The notes beneath the pieces are model-generated. The model was given only the letters and a program-made list of their open reading frames with translations. It did not search any database and was not told the DNA's origin. 10,083 bases of DNA from an uncultured Alphaproteobacteria bacterium (GTDB lineage Bacteria; Pseudomonadota; Alphaproteobacteria; Rs-D84). Numbering within the stretch: position 1 is the first letter of the stretch; every line of letters starts with the position of its first letter. Shown here piece by piece: positions 1 to 7,394 of this stretch. Position numbers and translations under genes: made by a program. The stretch is taken from assembly GCA_947304085.1 (NCBI GenBank), contig CAMZAC010000011.1:1-10083 (forward strand), in the 5' to 3' direction.

Positions 1-1713
1 GTTAAATCGCGTGTATTTGGTTTCTTTTTTAATGTGGGGTTAATAGGAATTGCAGCTGCTGGTTTATATATCTTTTTTTTATTTTTGCATATGCCACCTT
101 TAGATTCTATATTGCACGAGACACGTGAGCCAGCAATAGTCTTTCTTGATAAAAATGGGACAGAAATTCGATCTAATGGACGTATTATGGGGACACCCGT
201 ATCTGTTCAGACTTTACCAGCACATGTTTATCAGGCAATTTTGGCAATCGAAGACAAAAATTTTTATAAACATGGTGCCTTGTCATATCGGGGAACATTC
301 AGGGCTTTATTTGTTAATTTGTTTCATGGTAGATTTGCCGCGGGTGGTTCAACGATAACTCAACAGACTGCAAAAAACATATTTTTATCGCGTGATAAAA
401 AAGTATCTCGCAAAGTGCAAGAATTAATATTGTCTTATTGGTTGGAAAACAGATTTGATAAAAATCAAATTCTGGACTTGTATATGAATCGAATATCATT
501 AGTTGGTGGTTTGCGCGGTATAGATGCGGCATCCAGTGTGTTGTTTGGACATGGTGCAAATAAAATGACTGTGGCAGAAAGCGCACAAATCGCGGCAATG
601 TTAAAGGCACCAACAACTTACAGCCCATTAAAAAATCCTGAACGGAATATTAAACGCGCACGTGTTGTTTTGACTGAAATGGTAAAACAGGGCTTTATAC
701 CATTGAAAACAGCGCAACGTGCAGCACGTGAATTAAAAGCAACAAACATAAAGCAGGATAAAAATATATATCGTTATTGGACTGACTTTGTTATGGATGA
801 AATAGAATCTAGAATTGGAAATATAAATCAAGATTTGTATGTGTATACTACTCTCGACACAAATTTACAGACACGTGTTGCCGCGACATTGTCGTCTAAT
901 ATTGGTGAGTATCAAGGTGCGATAGTTGCGATTGCGCGTGATGGGGCAATACGTTCTATGGTTGGTGGCGATGATTATCAGGTCAGTCAGTTTAATCGTG
1001 CGTTGGCTTTGCGACAACCTGGTTCTTCGTTCAAACCAGTGGTGTATTTGGTTGCTTTGGAAAACGGTATGACCCCAGATTCTTATGTAAATGACTCACC
1101 GTTTGCGATTGGTGATTATAACCCGAAAAACTATAATGATAAATATTATGGTGATATAACATTGGCAACAGCCTTCGCCAAAAGTGTCAATTCAGTACCA
1201 TTAAAATTAACCAAACAATACGGTATAGATTCTGTATTAAATATGGCATCACGTTTGGGTGTTGGAAACAAATTAAAACGAGAATATTCAACTGTTCTGG
1301 GTGCTTCGGAAATGAGTTTGTTAGATTTAACCACGATTTATTCAGTAATTTGGAACGATGGACAATCTGTACGTCCATATTCAATAACAAAAATCAAAGA
1401 TGCAAATGGGAATACAGTTTATGAAAGAAATCCGTCTGATGAAATTCAGATTCTGTCTGAAACCACAGTCGAATATATGAAACAGTTATTGTATGACGTT
1501 GTTATAAATGGAACGGGTAAACGTGCATATACCACAAATGTATTTGGTGGCAAAACAGGAACCAGCAATAATAATCGTGACGCGTGGTTTGTTGGTGCTA
1601 CACCAGAGTATGTAATGGGGGTTTGGGTCGGTAAAGATGACTTTACACCAATGTCGTCCAAGATAACAGGTGGCACTTTACCCGCCACAATTTTCCACGA
1701 TATTGTGAAATAA
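1..1713 (+). CDS. Class A penicillin-binding protein (glycosyltransferase GT51 + transpeptidase), 5' end outside window
   Basis: Bifunctional peptidoglycan synthase: it polymerises lipid II glycan strands and cross-links stem peptides on the periplasmic face of the inner membrane. The frame is open from base 1 and the first codon is not a start, so the true N-terminus probably lies upstream. A GTG at 34 is the first possible start inside, with no clear Shine-Dalgarno before it. Numbering from that GTG: a membrane anchor at about 3-20; GT51 domain with catalytic Glu73 in IEDKNFYKHGALSYRG and the GGSTITQQTAKN motif near 104-115; penicillin-binding domain with SSFK (catalytic Ser331, Lys334), SVN (384-386) and KTGT (Lys507). 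All active-site motifs are intact. At about 570 residues it is shorter than classical PBP1a and leaves little room for an extra OB-like or C-terminal domain. It ends 176 bases before the ABC transporter gene on the same strand. The class is certain; the subfamily (1A- or 1C-like) I cannot settle. Confidence 0.95.
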   Translation, partial: VKSRVFGFFFNVGLIGIAAAGLYIFFLFLHMPPLDSILHETREPAIVFLDKNGTEIRSNGRIMGTPVSVQTLPAHVYQAILAIEDKNFYKHGALSYRGTFRALFVNLFHGRFAAGGSTITQQTAKNIFLSRDKKVSRKVQELILSYWLENRFDKNQILDLYMNRISLVGGLRGIDAASSVLFGHGANKMTVAESAQIAAMLKAPTTYSPLKNPERNIKRARVVLTEMVKQGFIPLKTAQRAARELKATNIKQDKNIYRYWTDFVMDEIESRIGNINQDLYVYTTLDTNLQTRVAATLSSNIGEYQGAIVAIARDGAIRSMVGGDDYQVSQFNRALALRQPGSSFKPVVYLVALENGMTPDSYVNDSPFAIGDYNPKNYNDKYYGDITLATAFAKSVNSVPLKLTKQYGIDSVLNMASRLGVGNKLKREYSTVLGASEMSLLDLTTIYSVIWNDGQSVRPYSITKIKDANGNTVYERNPSDEIQILSETTVEYMKQLLYDVVINGTGKRAYTTNVFGGKTGTSNNNRDAWFVGATPEYVMGVWVGKDDFTPMSSKITGGTLPATIFHDIVK

Positions 1714-1733
1714 ATAAAAACACAAGTTTTTTC

Positions 1734-1762
1734 TTGATAAAAATGTTCATATGATATATAGT
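1734..1762 (+). promoter_or_regulatory. Sigma70-type promoter for the ABC transporter gene
   Basis: TTGATA (1734-1739, 5 of 6 matches to the -35 consensus) and TATAGT (1757-1762, 5 of 6 to the -10) are separated by exactly 17 bases. Start of transcription would be near 1769, giving a leader of about 120 bases before the ABC gene. The surrounding DNA is AT-rich, so chance matches are possible, but both boxes and the spacing are good. Confidence 0.6.
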
Positions 1763-1828
1763 ATGCACCATCAACCACTTGGGAATTTTTTCCAATGTAT
1801 ATGTTTGCGTTTAGTTTGAAAACAATTT

Positions 1829-1864
1829 AACCGACAATCTGTCTGATTGACGGGTTGTTTTGTT
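1829..1864 (+). terminator. Terminator-like hairpin with T-rich tail in the ABC gene leader
   Basis: AACCGACAATC (1829-1839) can pair with GATTGACGGGTT (1845-1856) around the loop TGTCT, with one A-A mismatch and one bulged G. GTTTTGTTT follows at 1857-1865. The stem is imperfect, and the tail contains a G. It may end transcription from the penicillin-binding protein gene. Because it also lies downstream of the promoter at 1734-1762, it may instead act as an attenuator for the ABC gene. Confidence 0.4.
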
Positions 1865-1889
1865 TAACCTTTATGAAAAAGGATAAAAG

Positions 1890-3689
1890 ATGCGTTTCAA
1901 AACTAAAAAATCAGCCAACACGATGGCATTGCCCTCGTCGCTGTGGCTGTTTTACAAAAATTATGCGTTCAAAGGTTTTTGGTTTATATCAATCTTGTTT
2001 TGCATAGTGAACTTGATATGTTTCGCAGACGGAATTATTTGGCCATATACTCAGCAGATGTTTATACATCTGTTTGAAGAATCTGTTCCAGAAGGTATGT
2101 CTTTGGTACGATATGCATTACCAACAATTGTATGGATTGTTGTTGTGTATTTGTTATTAGATATTGCTAATATTTGGGGAAATTTTTTGTGGACCAAAAA
2201 TGCACCAAAAGTCAGAAACCAGGTATCAGAGGTTATGACAACATATGTTCATAATCAATCTATGAAATTTTGGACTAGCAAAATGTCTGGTTCCATCAAT
2301 AGCCAAATAGGGTATATTTCTGATGGTGTATGGGCGTTTAATGTGTGTACACAAATTATTGGCAGAATAATGATCGTATTTATAAATGGCGGGATGTTAT
2401 TCGCGTTGAATAAATATGTTGCGTATTTATTTACTGTCGCTTTTGTTATACGTGCACTGTATATGTGGAAAATGAAAAAGCGTATAAAGAAAACCAGTGA
2501 AGATGCATCTACGGCATCGAGTGCATTAAGCGGTAAATTGGTGGATAGTTTTTCTAATTATGCCATTGTTAAATATTTCGCAGGTGCCAAGAAAGAGGAA
2601 CAGGCCTTGAAAGAACCGCGTATGAAAAAATTAAAGACACAATTCTTGGCGGCATATGTTCAAAGATTGTCATGGAGCCTTCCTGTGTTGTTGTGGGATG
2701 TTTTGTATGGCACAACAATGATGTTTTGCATAATATTGTATCAGCGCGGTCAAATGCAGGTGTCAGATGTTGTTTATACCACCAGTATATATATCATGGT
2801 TATGGGGTCTATAAACGCGATAATAAATCAGATACCAGATGTTATAACCCATCTTGCAGATGCAAAGAAAGCGTATAGCAAATTGGTTATGCCGATTGCT
2901 ATAACAGATAAACCAAATGCGCCAGATTTGGTTGTAAAAAATGGTCTGATAGAATTCAAGCATATCGCGTTTGGCTATCGTAATCGTCCTGTGCTGAAAG
3001 ATTTGTTTTTGCGGATTAAACCAGGTGAACGAGTGGGGGTTGTTGGACCATCTGGTGCTGGTAAAACGACATTGGTAAATTTGCTGATGCGGTTTTATGA
3101 ACCAAAGCAAGGTCAAATCTTGATTGACGGCCAAGATATATCAGATGTCAAACAAGATTCTTTGCGTTCACAAATTGCATTTATACCGCAAGATCCATCT
3201 ATGTTTAATCGTACAATCGGTGAAAATATTGGGTATGGTAAATTTGGTGCGACCAAGGCTGAAATCAGAAAAGCTGCTAAAAGCGCATCTGCTGATGATT
3301 TTATCATGGCAACGGAAAAGAAATATAATTCTTTGGTTGGTGATAAAGGCATCAAATTGTCTGGTGGTCAAAGACAACGTATCGCAATTGCTCGTGCCTT
3401 CTTAAAAGATGCGCCGATATTAGTATTAGATGAAGCGACAAGTGCTTTGGATAGCGAAACAGAGGTTGCGATTCAAGAGTCATTTGAAAAGTTATCCAAA
3501 GGCAGAACAACTATTGCGATAGCGCATCGTCTTTCTACATTACGCAATATGGATAGAATCATAGTGCTAGATAAGGGGGTAATAGTAGAACAGGGAACCC
3601 ACCAACAGTTATTGCGCAAAAAGGGAAAATACTATCAATTATGGCAAATGCAATCAGGTGGATTTTTGCAGGAAGAAAAACATAAATAA
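1890..3689 (+). CDS. ABC transporter half-exporter (ABCB/MsbA-like), fused membrane and ATPase domains
   Basis: Type IV ABC exporter subunit of 599 residues, expected to work as a homodimer (or with a partner) that moves a lipid, peptide or other hydrophobic substrate out across the inner membrane using ATP. The N-terminal half holds about six hydrophobic helices (first near 30-50, others near 75-95, 150-190 and 260-320). The C-terminal ATPase domain is complete: Walker A GPSGAGKTT (386-394), Q-loop in IPQDPSMFN, signature LSGGQ (490-494), Walker B ILVLDE (510-515, catalytic Glu515), D-loop SALD and H-loop His546. The ATG is preceded by AAAAAGGA, six bases away, a strong ribosome binding site. 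The domain order and length are normal for the family. The substrate cannot be read from the sequence, and no dedicated partner gene (such as a membrane fusion protein) is adjacent. It ends two bases before a strong bidirectional terminator. Confidence 0.95.
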   Translation: MRFKTKKSANTMALPSSLWLFYKNYAFKGFWFISILFCIVNLICFADGIIWPYTQQMFIHLFEESVPEGMSLVRYALPTIVWIVVVYLLLDIANIWGNFLWTKNAPKVRNQVSEVMTTYVHNQSMKFWTSKMSGSINSQIGYISDGVWAFNVCTQIIGRIMIVFINGGMLFALNKYVAYLFTVAFVIRALYMWKMKKRIKKTSEDASTASSALSGKLVDSFSNYAIVKYFAGAKKEEQALKEPRMKKLKTQFLAAYVQRLSWSLPVLLWDVLYGTTMMFCIILYQRGQMQVSDVVYTTSIYIMVMGSINAIINQIPDVITHLADAKKAYSKLVMPIAITDKPNAPDLVVKNGLIEFKHIAFGYRNRPVLKDLFLRIKPGERVGVVGPSGAGKTTLVNLLMRFYEPKQGQILIDGQDISDVKQDSLRSQIAFIPQDPSMFNRTIGENIGYGKFGATKAEIRKAAKSASADDFIMATEKKYNSLVGDKGIKLSGGQRQRIAIARAFLKDAPILVLDEATSALDSETEVAIQESFEKLSKGRTTIAIAHRLSTLRNMDRIIVLDKGVIVEQGTHQQLLRKKGKYYQLWQMQSGGFLQEEKHK

Positions 3690-3690
3690 C

Positions 3691-3727
3691 ATAACAAAAC
3701 ACCGCCAAATTGGCGGTGTTTTGTTAT
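3691..3727. terminator. Bidirectional intrinsic terminator between convergent genes
   Basis: A perfect inverted repeat of 18 bases per arm: ATAACAAAACACCGCCAA (3691-3708), one centre base, then its reverse complement (3710-3727). The GC-rich core CACCGCCA/TGGCGGTG is flanked by A-rich and T-rich arms, so RNA made from either strand forms a stem followed by a T-run. It serves the ABC gene from the left and the small lipoprotein gene from the right. Confidence 0.93.
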
Positions 3728-3739
3728 AATAGTTATATA

Positions 3740-3883
3740 TCATTTGCCACAGCTACCAATCCATTTGGAAATAGAAATGTCTTTGTGTAACAAGAAATCA
3801 TATTCACAATTACCAGATTTATAAGAACCTGTGCAAGCAGCCAATGTCAAAACAGCAAACAATGCTAATAATACTTTTTTCAT
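3740..3883 (-). CDS. Small putative lipoprotein, 47 residues, unknown function
   Basis: Starts MKKVLLALFAVLTLAAC: two lysines, a hydrophobic stretch and the lipobox LAAC with Cys17 as the likely lipidated residue. Mature peptide is about 31 residues, begins CTGSYKSGNCEYDFLLH and ends KWIGSCGK. It has two further cysteines, in SGNCEYD and SCGK, which could form a disulfide. The gene is supported by a ribosome binding site (AAAAGGAG, five bases before ATG), a near-consensus promoter at 3915-3943 and a terminator directly after it. An entericidin-like or other tiny envelope lipoprotein is possible; I do not recognise the mature sequence. There is no Asp at +2, so sorting to the outer membrane is the simplest guess. 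Small genes like this are often missed in annotation. Confidence 0.82.
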   Translation of the reverse strand: MKKVLLALFAVLTLAACTGSYKSGNCEYDFLLHKDISISKWIGSCGK

Positions 3884-3914
3884 AGTTTCTCCTTTTAGGT
3901 TTTACCCAAGTTGT

Positions 3915-3943
3915 ATTATGATATAAATCCTGATTATTTTCAA
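3915..3943 (-). promoter_or_regulatory. Near-consensus sigma70 promoter of the small lipoprotein gene
   Basis: Read on the - strand: TTGAAA (3943-3938, 5 of 6), a 17-base spacer and CATAAT (3920-3915, 5 of 6). Start of transcription would be near 3908, giving a leader of about 25 bases that contains the AAAAGGAG ribosome binding site. The -35 box begins five bases after the stop codon of the M48 protease gene. Confidence 0.7.
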
Positions 3944-3947
3944 GTTT

Positions 3948-5243
3948 TTATTTTTTTAATATATCGCCAGATTTAATATATTCAGGGGAATCTTTTTTTG
4001 CCTTCTTTTGTGCAGATTTAGCGTATTTTTTTGCATTTTTATCGTCGTTATTCATTTTATAAAATTCAGCCATTGCCCAATCAGATGTTGCGCCACTTGA
4101 TACGCGTGCCAAAATCCAATATGCCAAAGGTGATGGTTCGTTTAATATAACACGTCTGCATAATTCGCCTGCGCGTTCACTGTCGCCAGGTTTGTTGCGT
4201 TCGGATAATACCAGAGCCAAAGCAGTTTCAATTTGTGGCGCATTATTTGATAATTTTAAACTTTGTTCATATGCATCAATACTATCATCGTAATGCCCGT
4301 ATTGATATTCTATATCACCCAATAATTCATAGAAATAGGGTGATTTGGGATAACGTTTCAATAATGTTTGAGTGCCCGTTTTCGCGGTGTCCAAGTTGCC
4401 TGCGCGCATATTTGCAATCGCACGTGCATAAATAGCAGAATCCGATTTGTCTTTATATGGATAATGTGCTAAAACAGTTTTGTCACTGTCCAGATAACCA
4501 ATCAGCTTAGCACGCAGGATTTCGTAATCTTGGTTTTCGTGTGCGACTTCGTCAGACGATTTTTTTGGAACAGTTTTCAGATTTCTTATTTTTGTTTTCG
4601 CGTTATTCAACCTCTCGCTTGTTAATGGGTGATTTATACGATTTGGATTTATACGGTCTTCGAAAGCACCGTGCAAATCACGCATTTGGTCAAATACTTC
4701 AATTAAGCCATTTGGATCTTGTTTTGCTTTTACCATTAAATCAACAGCCATGTCATCCGCCATACGTTCTTCGTCTCGCGTGAAAGATAACATAGATTGT
4801 TGACCTATACCTGCTGCACCAGCCATTACACCGGCCCCCGCGGACGGATTGCCGCCAGCAACCATTAAACCAATACCTAATGCTTGAATAATCATTGTGC
4901 GGATCATTTCATTTTGCATGCGTTCAGCTATCTGAACCATATGCCCGCCAATAGTGTGTCCCAATTCGTGTGCTAACACAGCCCGTAAAGCGTTTGGTGA
5001 TTTAATTTGTTTTAATAAACCGGTGTAAACATAAATATCCTCGCCACCACGAACGAACGCATTGAAATTATCATCGCGAACAATGTATATTTTTAATCTG
5101 TCTTCTGGTATATTTGCAACTTTTGCAATGGGGACAACAATTTTTGCAATGCCAGATTCTATTTCTGTGTCGTTAATCAGGGTTGCGGCATCCCCATTAA
5201 AGCCGATAAACAAAGCAAATAAAATTATCAATATGTGTTTCAT
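3948..5243 (-). CDS. Exported M48 family zinc metalloprotease with C-terminal TPR region (BepA/YfgC-like)
   Basis: Predicted periplasmic metallopeptidase of 431 residues. Signal peptide MKHILIILFALFIGFNGDA with a likely cut near residue 19. The M48 core has the zinc motif HELGH (92-96) and the third zinc ligand in DEERMAD (probably Glu159), with a Gly/Ala/Met-rich stretch between them as in BepA-type proteins. From about 260 on the protein is alpha-helical with TPR-like units (one reads SPYFYELLGDIEYQYGHYDD, followed by SIDAYEQSLKL). The tail is very lysine-rich. In E. coli BepA this architecture assembles or degrades outer-membrane proteins such as LptD; a similar quality-control role is inferred here. 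The start codon overlaps the recG stop by one base (TAATG), implying translational coupling, with only a weak AGGTG as ribosome binding site. No terminator follows, so transcripts may continue into the lipoprotein gene. Confidence 0.93.
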   Translation of the reverse strand: MKHILIILFALFIGFNGDAATLINDTEIESGIAKIVVPIAKVANIPEDRLKIYIVRDDNFNAFVRGGEDIYVYTGLLKQIKSPNALRAVLAHELGHTIGGHMVQIAERMQNEMIRTMIIQALGIGLMVAGGNPSAGAGVMAGAAGIGQQSMLSFTRDEERMADDMAVDLMVKAKQDPNGLIEVFDQMRDLHGAFEDRINPNRINHPLTSERLNNAKTKIRNLKTVPKKSSDEVAHENQDYEILRAKLIGYLDSDKTVLAHYPYKDKSDSAIYARAIANMRAGNLDTAKTGTQTLLKRYPKSPYFYELLGDIEYQYGHYDDSIDAYEQSLKLSNNAPQIETALALVLSERNKPGDSERAGELCRRVILNEPSPLAYWILARVSSGATSDWAMAEFYKMNNDDKNAKKYAKSAQKKAKKDSPEYIKSGDILKK

Positions 5244-7309
5244 TATGCACCTGCGATAGTTGAACAGTCAAAAATCTGACGCAATTGTGCTGCCCAGATT
5301 TTATCATCATCATTATTATTCATAGCAGCAGTCTGTGCCAACTTGAATAAATCCCTGTGTTCGCGATAGTTTACAAAATGATATTGTATCCAGCCACTTT
5401 GTTTAGTTCCTAATAATTCACCAACACCACGCATCATTAAATCTTGTTCAGCAATTGCAAATCCGTCTTCGGTTTCGCATAATACATCCAACCTTTTTAA
5501 GCCATCAGGTGTAATGTTATTGCCGTAAAGTAATATGCAATAAGATTGCAAAGAACCACGCCCAACGCGACCACGCAATTGGTGCAATGCTGCCAATCCA
5601 AATCGTTCTGCATTTTCAATAACCATAATCGTTGCAGACGGAACATCTATGCCAACCTCTATGACCGTTGTTGAAACCAATACACGCATCTTAGAGTTTT
5701 TATCTGCAAACTCAGACATAACTTTGTCACGTTCTTTTTTATCCATTTGACCATGGCACAGACCTGTGTTCGGAAATCGCTTTTTCAATTCATCAAATCG
5801 TGATTGGGCAGCAGTCATATCAGAAATTTCAGATTCTTCGACCAACGGGCAAACCCAAAACACTTTTGCACCATTTTCAATTTGTGGCGCAATTCTATCA
5901 ATCAGAGCATTTGTTCGCATCACAGATATTTTTGATGTTTTAATTGGTATACGTCCAGCAGGTTTTTCGTTTATAATCGAAACGTCCATATCTCCATAAA
6001 TCGTCATGGATAATGTTCGTGGAATAGGGGTTGCAGACAAAGCCAACATATCCGGATTATATCCTTTTTCACGCATAGCTGTTCGTTGTGCCACCCCAAA
6101 ACGATGCTGTTCATCAATAATGACCAAGCCTAAATCTTTATATTCTACATCTTCAGAAAATAGTGCATGTGTCCCAATCGCTAATTTTGTTCGACCAGAA
6201 CGCAAAGAAACCAATTTTTCACGACGCACTGCCCCTTTGTCGCGCCCAGTCAAAACATCACAAACCAAACCAAGTTTTTCACACATTGGCGCCAATTTAG
6301 TAAAATGCTGTTGTGCCAGAGTATCTGTTGGTGCCAATAAAACACTTTGTGCGCCAGATTCAGCCATTTTAACCGCGGCAGCCATCGCAACCATAGTTTT
6401 GCCTGAACCAACATCACCCTGAATCAAACGCATCATTGGGACAGGCTTTTGTAAATCAGCAAATATTTCATCAATAGTTCGCTGTTGTGCACCAGTCAGT
6501 TCAAATGGCAAGATAGAATAAAACTTGTCAACCAAATCATATTTTTTTGCGCGAATTGGCCGTTGATTTTTTTGCTCTTTTCGCGCGTGACGATTTATTG
6601 CGATAGCAGTTTGATGTGCAAATAATTCGCAATATGCCAACTTCGCCATATATGTTCCGTTTGGTGCTAAATCGTCATTTGTTTCTGGATAATGTACATG
6701 TTCCAAAGCGTCAATAAATTCAATCATTCGGTCGCTGAACTTTTGTGTGGCAATACGTTCGTGAATCATATTAAAAATTTGGTCACGAATATTGGAAAAA
6801 GTTTTTTGTGACAAGCCTTCGCCAGATGGATAAATCGCTTGATGTTTTGGTATTTTATACGCATTTTCAGGTGTTTCAATAAATTCAGGATGATTGATAA
6901 TTGCGCCACCATTATGTGAAAAATCAAGTTTGCCACTGATAATTCGCCATTGACCGATTGGTAATTTTTCAGTCCAATAATCAAGATAATTCACATTGAA
7001 AAATTGTATCGTCACAGGTGCCGCAAATTTATCAGCGCATACAATTTGGGTTGGTCGACGGCGACCACGAAATACGCCACCACGTTTATGCGACTTTACC
7101 AACAAAGAAATCGTAATAGTGTCACCAGTTTGCGCGTTGGTCACAGAATCCAGTATTTCGCGTGGTCGAACGTAAGAGGGGGCATGTAGCAAGAAATCTA
7201 GCACTCGTCGCCCATCCAGAACATCATTAAACTTTGATGCCAAAACAGGTCCTACACCGTGTATAAATTGTAAATCTGTATTGAAAAAGTCCAAGATTTC
7301 TTTATCCAT
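5243..7309 (-). CDS. recG: ATP-dependent DNA helicase RecG
   Basis: RecG remodels stalled replication forks and branch-migrates Holliday junctions in the cytoplasm. At 688 residues it has the family's usual length. The N-terminal wedge/OB region starts with the helix-hairpin-helix-like FIHGVGPVLASKF and includes the OB strands near 65-130. Helicase motifs follow: Walker A GDVGSGKT (298-305, Lys304), DEQH (399-402), SATPIPRTL, VSTTVIEVGIDVP, and motif VI HQLRGRVGRG (from 576). The C-terminal RecG region (GVGELLGTKQSG) is present. The ATG at 7309 is fixed by an in-frame TAA ten to twelve bases upstream, and no Shine-Dalgarno precedes it. The stop overlaps the start of the M48 protease gene, so the two are probably one transcript. 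Unlike the ABC, lipoprotein, ackA and tail-fibre-like genes, it lacks an AAAGGA-type ribosome binding site. Confidence 0.97.
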   Translation of the reverse strand: MDKEILDFFNTDLQFIHGVGPVLASKFNDVLDGRRVLDFLLHAPSYVRPREILDSVTNAQTGDTITISLLVKSHKRGGVFRGRRRPTQIVCADKFAAPVTIQFFNVNYLDYWTEKLPIGQWRIISGKLDFSHNGGAIINHPEFIETPENAYKIPKHQAIYPSGEGLSQKTFSNIRDQIFNMIHERIATQKFSDRMIEFIDALEHVHYPETNDDLAPNGTYMAKLAYCELFAHQTAIAINRHARKEQKNQRPIRAKKYDLVDKFYSILPFELTGAQQRTIDEIFADLQKPVPMMRLIQGDVGSGKTMVAMAAAVKMAESGAQSVLLAPTDTLAQQHFTKLAPMCEKLGLVCDVLTGRDKGAVRREKLVSLRSGRTKLAIGTHALFSEDVEYKDLGLVIIDEQHRFGVAQRTAMREKGYNPDMLALSATPIPRTLSMTIYGDMDVSIINEKPAGRIPIKTSKISVMRTNALIDRIAPQIENGAKVFWVCPLVEESEISDMTAAQSRFDELKKRFPNTGLCHGQMDKKERDKVMSEFADKNSKMRVLVSTTVIEVGIDVPSATIMVIENAERFGLAALHQLRGRVGRGSLQSYCILLYGNNITPDGLKRLDVLCETEDGFAIAEQDLMMRGVGELLGTKQSGWIQYHFVNYREHRDLFKLAQTAAMNNNDDDKIWAAQLRQIFDCSTIAGA

Positions 7310-7315
7310 ACTTTG

Positions 7316-7345
7316 ATTTTATCAAAAAAACAGTTGGCGATTCAA
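7316..7345 (-). promoter_or_regulatory. Possible recG promoter giving a near-leaderless mRNA
   Basis: On the - strand, TTGAAT (7345-7340, 4 of 6) and TAAAAT (7321-7316, 5 of 6) lie 18 bases apart, in the gap between the ackA terminator and recG. The -10 box ends six bases before the recG ATG, so transcription would start at or next to the A of the start codon. This matches the missing ribosome binding site. Weak evidence, since the region is AT-rich. Confidence 0.4.
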
Positions 7346-7371
7346 TAAAAAACTGGCGGTTTCCCGCCAGT
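7346..7371 (-). terminator. Intrinsic terminator of ackA
   Basis: On the - strand, ACTGGCGG, loop GAAA (a GNRA-type tetraloop) and CCGCCAGT form a perfect 8-bp stem (7371-7352), followed by a T6 run (7352-7347). It lies about 20 bases past the ackA stop codon. Confidence 0.92.
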
Positions 7372-7373
7372 CA

Positions 7374-7394
7374 AATTTGTACACCCTACAAATT
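7374..7394 (-). repeat. Inverted repeat overlapping the ackA stop codon
   Basis: AATTTGTA (7374-7381), five spacer bases, then its exact reverse complement TACAAATT (7387-7394). The right arm covers two bases of the ackA stop codon. It sits just before the ackA terminator, so the mRNA would end in two consecutive hairpins. The arms are AT-rich, so the RNA stem would be weak; as DNA it could be a protein-binding site. Confidence 0.55.

Noticed and set aside
1716-1731. AAAAAC-ACAA-GTTTTT stem as a terminator for the penicillin-binding protein gene
   Set aside because: The 6-bp stem is almost entirely A-T and too weak to call. The DNA here could equally be an AT-rich element upstream of the promoter.
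1763-1819. 18-codon open frame beginning MHHQPLGNFF as a leader peptide
   Set aside because: Its ATG lies directly after the -10 box, upstream of the predicted transcription start near 1769, and no ribosome binding site precedes it.
2763-3134. Open frame on the - strand opposite the ABC transporter
   Set aside because: It is antisense to the Walker A region of a complete ABC ATPase, and its translation looks like low-complexity antisense composition.
3884-3947. Terminator for the M48 protease gene
   Set aside because: No GC-rich stem with a T-run on the - strand was found between this gene and the lipoprotein gene; the region holds the lipoprotein promoter instead.
5766-6422. Open frames on the + strand opposite recG
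   Set aside because: They lie wholly inside recG, which has complete helicase motifs, and they show no recognisable domain or ribosome binding site.
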